NCBI RefSeq assembly: GCF_017591425.1
Contig: NW_024464918.1
Span: 10,662,001-10,726,000 of the forward strand
Direction of reading: 5' to 3'
DNA: 64,000 nucleotides
Origin: Ochotona curzoniae
Lineage: Eukaryota > Chordata > Mammalia > Lagomorpha > Ochotonidae
Shown here: piece after piece, positions 1 to 12,545 of the stretch
How positions within the stretch are numbered: position 1 is the stretch's first letter
Layout of the letters: each line of letters opens with the position of its first letter
Notes under the pieces: generated by a model
The model's database searches: none
What the model saw: the letters and a program-made list of their open reading frames with translations, nothing else
What the model was told of the DNA's origin: nothing
Program-made: the position numbers and the translations under genes

Positions 1-1029
1 AATAATGGGCTGTATAGCTTTCAAAAGCTAGAAAAAAGTATTCTGAATCTGTTCACTACCACAAAGAAATAGTAACTGTTTAAAGAAATAGACATGTTTA
101 TCCTGGTTTAAACATTAATGTATATATAATATACTGAATTAATTACATACATATTATATATAATTAATATATATGATAGACTGAAACATCACATGCTAGC
201 CCATAAATGAGTACAATTTTATATAGCAGTGAAAATGTTTAATCTTAAAAGAAGACTTCTCTGAAAATCTGACCCAAGAGGAAAACCATAATATGGATAT
301 TTTGGATACTCTAGTGGGAACCCTAGCGAGACAGTTGTGGAAGTCACCCTTGACAATTCACAATTGACAATCTCCACTTTCACTCAGTTTCTAGGTTTTT
401 TGTGTCCTTAAAAGTGAGCAGACTCACATGATTCTAACTAAATGATGATCTGGAAAAGGTACAACCATGGAGACAGTGAGAGCTCAGTGGTTTCCACGAG
501 ATAAGGGAGGAAGGGATGGATCAATAGATAGGTAGAATAAGGAAGATTTTTAGAGCAGTAAAACCAGTTTTTATGGTTTTATAATGATAGATATAGGTCA
601 CCCGACATTTGTCAAACTAACAGAATGTAGAATACCAAGAGAAACTCAGCTAAGGGCATTGGACAATAACGGTGTGTCAGCTTAAGGTCACCAATCATTA
701 ACACGTGGAACTGTGATGCTGGTGAGTGAGTGAGTCGGGGGGCTCGGGTGTACCTGGAGGCAGGGGAGAAACCTGTTGAGGAAACCTCGACATATGTGCA
801 ATTTTGCTATGAGCCTTAAACTTTTCTAAAAGATACAGTCTGATTTTTTTTTAATAAGCAGACATTCAAGGATTCTCACTCATTGAAAGAAATCTTGAAC
901 CAGGAAAGAGGAAAACAAGCAACTGTACAAACCCAAAACACACTCACGATGCACACCATACACACCTTCGTGGAGGAGGAATATACAGAAGACTAATCCT
1001 CAGTGACTTCCACTGTGTAGCAAGCAAGT
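1..1029. other. Intergenic, nothing recognised
   Basis: AT-rich unique sequence apart from the AT tract. No exon, SINE or LTR signature. Confidence 0.6.
118..180 (+). repeat. AT-rich low-complexity tract
   Basis: Imperfect TATATAAT repeats. Confidence 0.8.
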
Positions 1030-1365
1030 GAAACCACTGCCTGGGGCGATGTCAGCATCCCGTGAGGAACCAGACCAAGTCCAACTCCTTGTTAATGGCC
1101 TTGGAAAAGCAGTGGACGGTGCTTCAAATGCTTGGACCCTTGTCATCCACTTGGGAGGCTTAGAAGAAACTCGTGGCTTCTTGGCCCCTGGCTTCAGCCT
1201 GGCCCAGCCCTGCCTATTGTGGCCCTTTAAGAAATGAACTAGCAGATGGAAGAGTTTTTTCTCTCTTTTACTCTATATATAGCTCTCTCTCTCTGTCTCT
1301 TCCTGCTTCTCTGTAATTCAGACTTTCAAATAAATAAATTTCTATATAAAATAAATAAATAAATA
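1030..1365 (+). mobile_element. C-SINE (older)
   Basis: A head-degraded copy with a recognisable body (TTAATGGCCTTGGAAAAGCA, GGCCCCTGGCTTCAGCCTGG) and an AATAAATAAATAAA tail. Confidence 0.8.
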
Positions 1366-1372
1366 AACTGAT

Positions 1373-1708
1373 GGGCCCAGCACGGTGGCTTAGTGGCTAA
1401 ATCCTCACCTTGCTCACCCAGGACCCCATAAGGGTGCCAGTTCATGTTCCAGCTGCTTCACTTCCCATCCAGCTCCCTGCCTGCGGCCTGGGAAAGCAGT
1501 CCAGGATGGCCCAAGCCCTTAGGACCCTGCTCCCGCGTAGGAGACCTGGAGGAGGTTCCTAGCTCCTGGCTTCAGATTGGCGCAGCACCGGCCATTGCGG
1601 TCACTTGAAAAGTGAATCATCAGATGGACAATCTTCCTCTCTGTCTCTCCTCCTCTCTGTATATCTGACTGTCCAATAAAAATAAAATAAATCTTTTAAA
1701 AAAAAAAA
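1373..1708 (+). mobile_element. C-SINE (young subtype, full length)
   Basis: Starts GGGCCCAGCACGGTGGC and ends in an A-tail. It follows the preceding SINE head to tail. Confidence 0.92.
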
Positions 1709-2789
1709 GTGGACAGGTCTGAAGCCTTGTCACCATGTTTCATTTTAGTGTGTCCTTTCCCTCCCTATCAGCTTACAGGCAAAAGTCTAGAAAGGTGTTG
1801 ACTCCATGCGAGCCTCTTCTAGCAAGATGTCACACAGAGTCCCCCCAGAATTCACCAAATCTTTTCTTCTTGCCCACACAAGCTTACCCCAGCACTATAA
1901 TGAGGCAGATTCCACAATGATCAGATTTTCAATTTTTAAACTTGCCTTCCATAGCTCCCTTTACCAGGTTACAGCTAAAAGGACAGCTAGCAGTATATTC
2001 ATAACATAGGATAATTCACTTTATTTTGACTTGAAGTAGCTTGCTGAGGTACTGGTTGTTTAAGAGTCTAATGAATTTGTAATCAAAACAAGCAAAAGGC
2101 CAGTCAGTCAAACCTTGGTGTCAATGTTGTTCTATTACAATGTTCATGGTTACACAGAAAAAATGAAAAAAATTTTCAAAGATGTTTAGCCATGATTCTT
2201 AGAAATACAAAAGGGATCGTGGCGATTTTATGTTTGGCAATAACAGAAAAGAATCTCCTTTGAAAATCGAAAGGTTCTTACACTTCAAAGGCTCTTGAGC
2301 ATGATCCAAAAGTCACTCCCAAATTTACTTCTGAAAAATGTCAGATTTTTATTGACCCTGTGGGAACCAAATTTCTGTTTAATTAGAAGCTCATCTGTAA
2401 AAAAGACATCTGAAAGCTCAATGAGAAATGATTACAGCATTTTGGACAAGCTTTTCTTTATCAGCTGTCTGACAGAGCAATCACATTCGGTTGAGATCTA
2501 TTTTTCTCAAGATGGGAAAGGTCAAGTTTTTGCCACAACGTACATTCAGTAAGCCTGTGCCTTCTGAAGGGTACTCTTTGTTAATATCTGTATTGATCTA
2601 GTTCACCCTCAAAATACACAATAGTGTTTGTTTTTAATAAATTAAAAAAAAAACTGCCCCGAACAATGCAAACCTTCCATTTATTAAACAAATGAAAGGA
2701 ACCAGATAGATCACAAAAGGAAAAGCAGCAGGCACCAAGTCAAAGACATGGCCATCTTCAACAAAATGATCTATTTAAGCAGAAGCCAC
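1709..2789. other. Intergenic, nothing recognised
   Basis: Unique sequence; short open frames have no recognisable similarity. Confidence 0.6.
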
Positions 2790-3010
2790 GAGGGCCAGAG
2801 CCATAGAACAGCAGCACATTAAACACCTGTCTGTGGTACCACATGCCACATGGGTGCCAGCTGGAATCCCAGCTGCCCCGCTTCTGATCCTGCTCCCTCC
2901 CAGTGAGCCTGGGAAAGCAGCAGGGGATGGCACAAGTCCTTGAGACACCTGTACCCACATGGGACACCTGGAAGAAGCTCCTGGTGAATCCATGGATGGA
3001 GGAAGATCTC
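2790..3010 (+). mobile_element. C-SINE, 3'-truncated
   Basis: Box-B-like and body segments up to GAAGAAGCTCCTGGTGAATC; the tail is missing. Confidence 0.7.
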
Positions 3011-3944
3011 GGTTATATTGTCAACCTAACTTAGAAATGGTCACGTATTACGGCATAATCAGTCTCCCTCTACGGTGGACAAAAGTCACAACAAACAAAG
3101 CCGCTGGCGTCTGGACATGAAGTGTGCGGAAATGCAGGGTGGAAGTTCCTGGGACTCTCTTCTTGGGCTTCTGTGTGTGACTACTTCCTGTAACTTAGCT
3201 GACAACCAACCTGCTTGTTACACAAGGGGTCCTTCTAATTGAGAGTGGTAAGTCTAGATCTGAATGAGTCCTATTATTACTTGACATTATATTACATTAT
3301 ATTCTTACTTTTATTCTAATCATAGATTCTACCAGAAAAAAACTAAACATGGAATGCTGTGCCTCAGTCACTTCCATTTTCTCAATATTTGCTAAATAAA
3401 CTAATTAATAAAAGAAATACAAGGGGTTGGGTTTCTTCAGTTTGCTTCTGCAGGCTCTTAAAGATGAAATGAGAACTTAAGTGGCCTAGGGATAAAACAA
3501 GTAAATGGAACAATTACTTGAATCAGATTATTCCTTTATTGTTAGGCAAAAGCTCAGAAAAGCCGTTTAGGCTACAATGGAGACATGTTGTTAGAAATCA
3601 TCGAAGAGTATTAGGTCCTTCCGTTAATGACTAATATAAAGGCCAAAACAATGGGAAACTATGTAGCCACTTAAAATATAAAATTAGAAAATATATTTTA
3701 AATACACAAGTAGTGACTTATGCAACACAAAAAAGGCAGATGTCAAATCCAGAGTGTGGTTCCATTTGTTCAGTTATCTGAAGCCAAAGACAAACATATA
3801 CTAAATAGCTGTCATTGGATTAATTTGATGTGATTAAATGGCTCTTCACTTATTGCTTAATATGATTTTTGTATGTACGGTCACAGTACGCAAAAAGAGG
3901 GAGAATTAGAGTTATCATCATAATTTGCCCCCAAAGACAGATAC
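3011..3944. other. Intergenic, nothing recognised
   Basis: AT-rich unique sequence. Confidence 0.55.
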
Positions 3945-4152
3945 AATGGCCAAGGTCAAATCAGGTAGAAGCCAGGAGCCAGGTGCCAGGAGCTTCGTCT
4001 GGGTGTTCCTCGTGAACTGGGGACCTAAACACTTAGGTCATCTTGCACTGCCTTTCCCAAGCCATGAGCTGGATCAGAAGTGTAGCAACCAGGACATGAA
4101 ATGGCACCAACATGGTTTTACCAGCAAGGCAGCTGTCACTAACACATTTTAG
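3945..4152 (-). mobile_element. C-SINE fragment
   Basis: Reverse-complement body (AGAAGCCAGGAGCCAGG ... CAAGCCATGAGCTGGATC) without tail. Confidence 0.75.
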
Positions 4153-5307
4153 AAGCATCTGAAGTAAATAGCATTCTGCTCAAGTAGACAAGAGAAATTA
4201 CACACCAGTAGGGGCATGTGTGCATGTGTTAATTTTACAATTAGGAAGAAGCTCAATAGAATTTAGGAAGAAGCACTTTGCCCCACCCTGAAGCTCACCG
4301 TTCCATCAGCACCACATTTACTGCTTTTGCGTGACTTCATCTACCCTCTGGAGATGCTGGGGCTTGATGCAACAAATTCTTTTTAAACGGCAGGTTCTCT
4401 GACAAAACAAACCAAAAGAAGAGATTTTGAAATCTAGTCTGCTAAAAGCTTCAGGGCTGAGTGAACCACAGCCTGGCTCTTCCATTTGGAAGAGTTATCA
4501 CCTTCGCTTTCCCATCCGTTTCTTTTCTCTTTGGATCATCTTTCTTTCATATCACACAGGCTTTCTTTTGTGTTTTCTTTCTGGTGCCAAAAAAAAAAAG
4601 AAAGAAAGAAAGAAAGAAAGAAAAGCCTGTCCCGGGTAGACTCAAGCCCCTCCTGGGACCTTGGATTTACTCAGAAAAGGAAGGTTAAGCTAAAAACCAA
4701 GTTTCATTTCATAGCAGCCAACTCATGAACGCCTCATGCCAGGAGGCAGTTCACATTGATGGGCACCATGGGAGCAAGGTTCTGGAGGGTGTCGTCTCAG
4801 ACTCGCTAAACGTGACATTACCTGGGAGAATGACTAGATGTGAAGTTTCCAAGACCTTGCTCCCAAGATCTATTTGGGTGGGTCACTTAAATAAGCACTT
4901 GGACCAATTTCTAAGGAAATTTCGCTGCAGATGGTCCACAGACCACACACGCTCTGAGAACACTGATTTCCAACTTTCCAACGTGAACCTGATGACCCAA
5001 TGCAGACAGTGAGGTCTGCCTCTTGATTGAACTGAAGTCAGGAGGTTTGCCTGGAGCTAGTTGTCAGGAAAAAAAAAAAAGGCTGAAATGACAAAGCAGA
5101 TTTTCTCAGCATTTGAAATTTAAATTTCATCTTCTCCTGTTAGGAGTGGGACTGTGTTCTTACCTATGAACTACAGGCAATGCTTCTTTGCATTTGTAAT
5201 TTATTTGGTTTAATAGCAATTTATAGTGTTTTATGAGAGTGTACTTGGTCTCCCCAGCTTGATCATAAACTCCTAGAGTATTTAGTAGGCTCTTTTTAAA
5301 TATTTTT
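4153..5307. other. Intergenic, only a microsatellite
   Basis: No coding or repeat-family signature other than the (AAAG)n tract. Confidence 0.55.
4589..4624 (+). repeat. Poly-A plus (AAAG)n microsatellite
   Basis: A run of A followed by about seven AAAG units. Confidence 0.95.
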
Positions 5308-5630
5308 TTAAAGATTTATTTATTTTTATTGCAAAGTCAGATATACGGAGAGGAGGAGAAACAGAGAGAAAGATCTGCCATTCGATGATTCACTCCCCAA
5401 GTGACCACAACAGCCGGTGCTGCGCCGATCCGAAGCCAGGAGCCAGGAGCTTCTTCTGGGTCTCCCATGTAGGAGTAGGGTCCCAAGGCTTTGGACCGTC
5501 CTCGACTGCTTTCCCAGGCCACAAGCAGGGAGCTAGATGGGAAATGGAGCAGCCGGGATTAGAACCAGCACCCCTATGGGATCTCGGTGAGAACTTTAAG
5601 CTACTAGTCCACCACGCTGGGCCCAGGGAG
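5308..5630 (-). mobile_element. C-SINE, full length
   Basis: T-rich start AAGATTTATTTATTTTTATTG (tail side) through to ACCACGCTGGGCCCAG (head). Confidence 0.92.
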
Positions 5631-5784
5631 GCTCTTAAAAATTAAAAAAAAAAAAATAAAACACATGGAATAAAAGAAGTCATGCTAAGCAGTGTCATTG
5701 GCGGCAGTCCATCGAGAGTCATAGGCACACATTTTCTACTACTTACTCAGCTCTTACTCCAGGGATGACACCCTTCTTGAAAGT

Positions 5785-5922
5785 CAGAGTTACAGAGGAA
5801 CAGAGAGACACAAAGAGACAGACATCTCCCATACACTGGTTCACTCCCTTGAGGACCCGAAGGACCAGGGCTGGGCCGAGCTGAGGCCAGGAGCCTGACA
5901 CTTCATCTGGGTCTCCCATGTT
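5785..5922 (-). mobile_element. C-SINE, head-truncated
   Basis: Only the tail-proximal half is present, ending at TCTGGGTCTCCCATG. Confidence 0.7.
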
Positions 5923-5957
5923 TCTTATCTACAAACAGTTTATAATCAGATGAAGTG

Positions 5958-6150
5958 TTGTTCTATTACACTGGTTCTCAAAACGTGATCCACAGCCAAA
6001 ATAATTAAGAAAGCAAGTGACCTTGTCAAAAGCATTAATTCTCAGTTCTCTTGGACACTGCAAAACCTGAAACTCTGGGGATGAACCCCAGCTACATGGT
6101 TCTTGCAAGTTCTCCACATGATTCCGATACAGGCTAATGTTTCACAATGA
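5958..6150 (+). mobile_element. MER5A-type hAT-Charlie DNA transposon remnant
   Basis: CACTGGTTCTCAAAACGTGA at the start, AACCTGAAACTCTGGGGATG in the middle and a degraded AATGTTTCACAATG end follow the MER5A order. Confidence 0.7.
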
Positions 6151-6344
6151 CAGAAGAGTCTTTTCTATTACTGATGCTAAAAACAAAATAAAACATGCTT
6201 GAAGATTATGTAATAGCAAAGAATTGTGTAATCAAAGTGCACCTGTCAGCTCCCTAGAAGACAAATTATAAATGTCAGGTGTGTATAACATGGATAGATT
6301 TCCAGAGTAGCCATTGGATCTAGTTATAAAGATGCCAGTGAAGG

Positions 6345-6605
6345 CAGTCAGATTCTACTTCAGAGCTCCTGGGTTTGACAGTTCCGAATCCTGATTGCAG
6401 GTCCTACTAATGCAGACGTTGGGATATAGTGGTGATGACCCGAGGAGCTGGGTTCCTGCCTCACATGGGGACACCTTGGTTGAGTTCCTAGCTTCTAGCT
6501 TTGAACCTGTGTCCAGTCCAAATGTGGACATCTGGAAAGTGAACCAGTGAATGGGAGGGCTGCATCTCTTTCTACATCCCCAATCCCTCTTAAACAGTTT
6601 TAAGT
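6345..6605 (+). mobile_element. C-SINE (ancient)
   Basis: Heavily diverged body: TACTAATGCAGACGTTGGGA ... GAAAGTGAACCAGTGAATGG. Confidence 0.55.
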
Positions 6606-6639
6606 CTCCCATATTTGCATAAAGTAAAGAGAAATTCCC

Positions 6640-6892
6640 TGGGCTGGCATTGTGGCATAACAGGTTAAGTCCAGCTCCCTGCTAATGTTCCTGCAGCAGC
6701 AGAGGAGGATGGACGGCACTAGTTCTTGGGTCCTGGAATCCATGTAGGAGACCTGGAGTAAGCTCCTGGCTTCCGTCTGGCCGAGCCCTGGTACCTGTGG
6801 TCATTTGGAGAATGAATCAGCAGGTAGACTTCTGTCTTTCTCTATATAACTTTGCCTTTCACATAAACAAAATAATATTTTAATTAAAGAAA
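6640..6892 (+). mobile_element. C-SINE (old subtype)
   Basis: GGGCTGGCATTGTGGCATAA head, an internal deletion around box B, and a degraded A/T tail. Confidence 0.8.
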
Positions 6893-7524
6893 AAACACTG
6901 CACAGGAACTAATAAAAATGTTTCTGTGGCATTTTGCAAAGTGTTCTGTCTCAGCTGATGTCTCATAGGGTCGCCAGTGTTCCCTGAGACACAGATCAAG
7001 CACTTCTTTAGAGTTACAGATACTGTATTGACAGATGATGGGGCAAGTCACTCGCGTACCATGAGCTGCCTCAATTCTGTATTCCTTTAGCTCCACTAAA
7101 GAGCATTTCCTTCTTCATTAAAACGTATTGAATCCCCTGTTTCCCTCAGTCTGCTTTGCACAGACTGAGGCTAAAGTTACCGTCCAACACTCATTGCTAG
7201 CCTGTTGTCTACAGATCTTTTCCTTCATTTACAAATTAACAGCTGGTGCTCATATTAACCAGATGGATGACTGCACCTGGTTAATTGGAGTTGTAAGATG
7301 GATAAATAGATTAAAGAGCATGGTGGCTGGAGCGTTCGCTGCTGGCCAGACCTAATTAAGAAAGAAGAAATGAGCAAGTTCTACTGGGGCATCAGGAGGG
7401 AAAGATACAGTCAACTGATTTTCTAGAACTGCTTCAGGTATGAAAGTACGAGAAGCACTCGCTGTTCCATTGATAGACCAGGGACCCCCTCCTAGTGAGA
7501 GGGCACAAAGGCTATTTTTGTTTA

Positions 7525-7815
7525 AGATTTTATTTACTTGAAAGGGAGAGTTGCATGGGGAGGGAGGAGGAGGCAGAGATCTTAACAACTGCTAGTTTAC
7601 TCCCCAAATGACTGCAATGGCCAATGACGGAGCTTCATCCAGCTGTCCTATGTGGGTGCAAGGACCCAAGCACAGCGGGTATCCTCCACTGCTTTCCCAG
7701 GCCATTAGCAGGGAGCTGGATCAGAAGTGGAACAGCCAGGGCTTGAAGCAATACGCATATGGGAGGCCGGTATTGCAGGTAGCAGTATTACTCACTACAC
7801 CACAACATTAGCCAC
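7525..7815 (-). mobile_element. C-SINE (old subtype)
   Basis: AAGATTTTATTTACTTGAAAG tail side to TCACTACACCACAACATT head. Confidence 0.8.
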
Positions 7816-8209
7816 ACAAATTCTATTTTTTCCACTAGCACGCCCGTCATTTACACCATTACTTTCTGAACTGTGTCTATTGTTGGCTACCTGTCCCAGA
7901 ATCATAGGGATGTTAATTATGGCATGCAGAAGACTGAATCTCATCCACGACTCACTCATGTAGATTTCCTGTTTCATTTGCTTTTGTGGTTTTTGGTGCA
8001 CACGAGGACCAGGGATCGACATTGTTAACAGCTTCTCTCTAAAACTGGGACTTGCTGACTTTTGCTGTCCTCAAATACACAGAATTTCTGGAATCATCAC
8101 AAAAGAAAAAAAAAAAGATTTGTGTCATGACAACAATAACTCTGCTACAGTCTTAGACTATAACGGTCTCCCTCAATTAAATCTCCAAAATCCCAAAAAC
8201 TCTTAGATT

Positions 8210-8515
8210 CGGGGCATGTGTCAGAAGCCAAGAAGGTCCTGATGCAGAGGTCTCCTGAGACACTTGTTAGAGATGCGAACTCTGCCTCAGCTTAGACCAC
8301 ATGAAGTGGTCAGTGACCACTGACCGGCCAGGTGTGTGACATCCTACATTTGGGGGCCACTGTTGCGGAAGTACTCTAACTTCAGCACAAATGTGAATTT
8401 CCTGGGGATCCTTTAAAATGCATGTTCTGTTTCTCCAGCTTTAGAAACTAACAAGCTCCCATAGTCGATGAGGCTGCTGACTCGTACACACGTAACAACA
8501 CTCTAGATTATTTTT
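8210..8515 (+). mobile_element. MER5-type DNA transposon remnants
   Basis: GACACTTGTTAGAGATGCGA and TGAATTTCCTGGGGATCCTT are degraded MER5-like blocks. Two overlapping or tandem relics are likely. Confidence 0.4.
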
Positions 8516-8569
8516 CACGTAATGTCATAAAAATAAATTCAGGCTTTAAAAAAAAGGTGAAGAGGAGGA

Positions 8570-8805
8570 GAGTGTTGTGGCTTAGCATGTTAACTGCTGC
8601 TCGGGACGCTCAAGTCCCACCTCCCTCTGAGGTCCTGTTTCTTCTAATGAATCACCTGGATAGTAGCAGGGACTTATGTCTCTCTACTCCCACTCATGTG
8701 GGAGACCCACATGAAATCCTCGGACTCTCGCTTTGATGTGAGACCACTGGTAGAGTTAGTCAGGCAATAGATGCAAGATCTTTCTGTCACTTTGCATTTC
8801 AAAAA
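8570..8805 (+). mobile_element. C-SINE (ancient)
   Basis: AGTGTTGTGGCTTAGCATGT head and CATGTGGGAGACCCACATGA body; the tail is lost. Confidence 0.7.
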
Positions 8806-8818
8806 ATGTTTCATGATT

Positions 8819-9150
8819 GGGTCCAGCACAGTGGCCTAGAGGCTAAAGTGCTCACCTTAAACCGGGACCCCTTTTGGGCACCGGTTCTAATCCTGGCAGC
8901 TCCACTTCCCATCCAGTTCCCTGCCTGTGGCCTGGGAAAGCAGTCAAGGACGGCCCAAAGCCTTGGGGCCCTGCAACTGCGTGGGAGACCTGGAGGAGTT
9001 TCCTGGCTCCTGGCTTCAGATTGGTGCAGCACCGGCCATTGTGGTCACTTGGGGAGTGAATCAATGGATGGCAGGTCTTCCTCTCTGTCTCTCCTCCTCT
9101 CCATATATCTGACTTTGCAATAAAAATAAATAAATCTTTAAAAAAAAAAA
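8819..9150 (+). mobile_element. C-SINE (young subtype)
   Basis: Full length with an A-tail. Short direct repeats TTCATGATT flank it (near 8810 and 9152). Confidence 0.9.
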
Positions 9151-9634
9151 GATTCATGATTAAGTAAACATTTTTAAAACAAATGAAGAATCCGAAGCAG
9201 GTACCCAAACCTAGGCTGAAATGGTTGGTAAATCAATATAAAAAATGAAGCCGCAAAAATGACATTAGCTGGCCTTGAGTTTAGCATACAAAAGATTCAT
9301 TTGCCCTAACATTGATAACTGAGACTACAAACTTGCATTTGGCTGGGAAAGGAAACTAAAAGTAGTTTAGCAGAGATGACACTGTCCTTTTTCCAGTGTA
9401 CTAACACTGTCGTTAGCCAGCTTACAGATGGACACATTTTACATTTACGGATACACCCCAACTGTGTGGACTACCCTAACTTGAACTCTGCCAACTGGGA
9501 TCTTATCACCTTGAGCTCATCAGGTCACATCACTCCCCTGGGTTGCGATTTCCTCATTTATTGACAGTTTTTGTCTACCCTTAAAAGTTGTCATTCCAGG
9601 ACTCGTTCAGTCTCCTATATTACTTATGCTTGTT

Positions 9635-9905
9635 GTATCAGCCAACTTTTCATCATTACAGCTAAGTACCTGAGCTGACTTACTTATAAATGAATGATTT
9701 TTGTTTCAGCTCATAGTTTCACAGGTCCACAATTCAAGGTCAGGCGGGCCTCTGGTGGAAAACACACACAGAGCCTGAGTTGTATGGTGCAATAGGAAGC
9801 CGGGAGCTCGTGAGCCCAACTCAGGCTCACATAACTAACTTCCTTGCCGGAACCGGCTTCCACAGGCATGCCCAGGAAGATCCAAGAACATCTCCCTAGG
9901 ATCGC
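9635..9905 (-). mobile_element. MaLR-type LTR fragment
   Basis: Read on the minus strand it ends with the MLT/MST-type tail (TTATAAGTAAGTCAGCTCAG, then GTACTTAGCTG). This is an ancient mammalian LTR relic. Confidence 0.6.
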
Positions 9906-10914
9906 CTCCTCAGCTTTACAGAGTCATCAAGTCAAATAACACTGTGATACGCACACTGTGTTCATTTGAAAGACATAGCCTATTTGACCCAAACCACTTG
10001 GCATACTGTTTTGGATGCCATTTTCTACCCTTTGCATTTGCGAATTCAGTGAAAGCACTGCCATTTTTCATTCCTTGGAGGCAGCCTGTACTGATCACAA
10101 ACCTTGGCAGTTTGTGTGCTTAATTCAGATGCTACATGGTTCCTGAGCTTGTCCTTTTCACCTTTACCTTAGTAGGTTTTAAATTATTCATCCTTGAGGT
10201 TGCATCTCACTAAAATTACTGCTATGGAATACGGTCACACACAGGATAAGTTTACCTGGCTGTCAAGGGCTTACTAAGCAGCTCATGTCCACTGAGATGA
10301 GGTATGTATAAATTAGAGGGTGAAGATTTGCTTGTAATGGGGACCTACCAGAATAATTTGAGCAATAAAGACTTAGAATAGCTAGTAGGTTTATAGAATT
10401 CCTCTAGTGTAATTAGGAGAGGCATTGTTGTGTAATGAAGAAAATTAATTAGAACTAAATGTTTAGGGAATGTGTGGCTAGGTAACCAAAGGCATATTTG
10501 CAGCCTAATTGTTTTTTGGCAGCTGGAGGCATTTTATACCCTTTCAGGATGTTTAGTTAATGGATATTTTAATGTGCCCTACTGTTTGCTTTTCCTTAAA
10601 TTTAAACTACTTTGATATAGAAAAACAGTTCATCAAAGGTTTAAACTAAGTACATATCCCAATGGAAAAACACCTCCATTATCTGGCTTATTTGATCATA
10701 TGTCTGTCAAACGTTAATTATTTTCTGAGGCCGTTTGTACTGAAGCAATTGGCATGCTTTCCTACGCCACATAATTATTACTTTCTGTTTTCTTATTTGT
10801 CCCCCACACACGCACACACAATTTCGGAAAATTTACACCAACTCCCAACCCATAGCCCGATCACAAATTTCCTTTCTCAACCCTTCTCTGGAGCAACATA
10901 AAATCTTTGAAAAC
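9906..10914. other. Intergenic; candidate conserved noncoding segment at 10300-10620
   Basis: Free of interspersed repeats. The right-hand third is rich in TAATTA/AATTAG homeodomain-type cores. Confidence 0.35.
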
Positions 10915-11038
10915 ACGGTAAACTTTAACACAAGGATAATCTAAGGAATGGGAGAAAATGCTTGCAAAGAATACATCAGTTAGGAGTTACTTTCCAGAAT
11001 ACACTAAGAACTCATACAACTCCAAAGCAAAAGTCAGC
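10915..11038 (+). mobile_element. L1 ORF2 3'-end fragment
   Basis: GGGAGAAAATGCTTGCAAAG and AGAACTCATACAACTC are typical of the 3' part of L1 ORF2. Nested SINEs at 11.04-12.36 kb separate it from the next piece. Confidence 0.75.
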
Positions 11039-11039
11039 A

Positions 11040-11350
11040 CAGCCTGAGCAGGTTGTTTAGCATGGAGGTTAAGATGCCCAATACCCTACATCCAAAATTC
11101 TGAGTTGGATAGCCAGCTTTGACTCCTGGCTGCACGTTTATATTAATGCAGACTCTGGGAGGTACAGTGATGGCCTCAAGAAGTTGTCTTGACTTCCCAC
11201 CAACTTTTTAGGAGTTCTTGATTAAAATCCCAGGTCCCAACTTAAGACTGCATGAGGTTCTGGCTTTTGCAAGCATTTGGGGGGTAAACCAGTGGAAGGG
11301 AGCTCTATCTGACATTTTGCCTCTCTGCCTCATAAATATTCAAAAAAATG
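11040..11350 (+). mobile_element. C-SINE inserted in L1
   Basis: Diverged copy, GCCTGAGCAGGTTGTTTAGC head to CATAAATATTCAAAAAAATG tail. Confidence 0.75.
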
Positions 11351-11404
11351 TAAAAGACTAGCAACCTCATTAGTAGATAAGCTAAAACCTAAAAATTTCT
11401 CCAG

Positions 11405-11690
11405 GAACCAGCTCACTGTGGTACAATGGTTTAAGCTGCTCCAGTGCCAGTGACCCACACAGACAGGGGTTAAAGTCCTGGCTGATCCTCTTTCAACGCA
11501 GCTCCCTGCTAACGCATCTGGGATAGCACTGCAGGATGACCCAAGTTCTCGGACTTGTGCGCCCATGTATGAAGACCCAGATGAAGCTCCTGGCTCCTCG
11601 CTTAATCCTGGCCCACCTCCTGACAGATGGAAAATTCTCTCTCTCCATCTCTTCCTTTCTCTTTCTCTGTCTTTAAACAAATAGAATTCT
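11405..11690 (+). mobile_element. C-SINE inserted in L1
   Basis: ACTGTGGTACAATGGTTTAA head, CTCCTGGCTCCTCGC body, pyrimidine-rich 3' part. Confidence 0.8.
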
Positions 11691-11699
11691 TCTTTATTT

Positions 11700-12015
11700 T
11701 TTTTTCTGAAAGATTTAGTTATTTTTATTCAATAGGCAGATTTTAAGAGAGAAGGAGAGACAGAGAGAAAGATCTTCCATCAACTGGTTCATTCTCCAAG
11801 AGGCCGCAACAGCCATAACTGATCTGAAGCCAGGAGATACTCTGGGTTCCCCACGCAGGTACAGGGTCCCAAGGCTTTGGACCATCCTCTACTGCTTTCT
11901 CAGGCTACAAGCAGGAAGCCTGATGGGAAGTGAAGCAGCTGGGACATGAACTGGTGCCCATGTGGGATCTCCCTGCATACAAACGCAAGGATTTAGCCAT
12001 TGCACTAGGTGTGTA
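11700..12015 (-). mobile_element. C-SINE in nested cluster
   Basis: GAAAGATTTAGTTATTTTTA tail side; the head ends near TGCACTAGGTGT. Confidence 0.85.
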
Positions 12016-12024
12016 AATAAAAAT

Positions 12025-12354
12025 TTTTTTAAAGATTTATTAATTTATTACAAAGTCAGATATACAGAGAAGAGGAGAGACAGAGAGGAAGATCATCTGT
12101 CCGATGATTTACTCCCCAAGTGAGCCGCAACGGCCGGTGCTGTGCCAATCCGAAGCCGGGAGCCAGGAACCTCTTCCGGGACTCCCACGTGGGTACAGGG
12201 TCCCAAAGCTTTGGGCCGTCCTTGACTGCTTTCCCAGGCCACAAACAGGGAGCTGGATGGGAAGTGGAGCCGCTGGGATTAGAATCAGCGCCCATATGGG
12301 ATCCCAGGGCGTTCAAGACGAGGACTTTAGCCGCTAGGCCACGCCACCAGGCCC
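12025..12354 (-). mobile_element. C-SINE (young subtype)
   Basis: Full length; flanked by GTAAATAAAA direct repeats at about 12012 and 12355. Confidence 0.92.
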
Positions 12355-12361
12355 GTAAATA

Positions 12362-12545
12362 AAATATTTTTAAAAGAAATATCTCTTTAAAAGATACACA
12401 AATGACTAATATGTATATGAAAAGATGGTCAATATCACTAATCACCAGGTAAATACAAATGAAAACCACAATGAGACATCATATCATAAAGTTAGGGTGA
12501 TTAATGAAAAACATGCTTTGATGAGAATGGGATGAAGTAGAAACT
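12362..12545 (+). mobile_element. L1 ORF2 3'-end fragment (continuation)
   Basis: It contains ACAAATGACTAATATGTATATG, TATCACTAATCACCAGGTAA and AAAACCACAATGAGACATCA, in L1 order after the 10.9 kb piece. Confidence 0.8.

Noticed and set aside
12056..12469. A 137-codon frame, and many 60-120 codon frames sharing '[14 protein letters not shown]' or '[15 protein letters not shown]'.
   Set aside because: These are C-SINE bodies read in different frames; they recur with every SINE copy.
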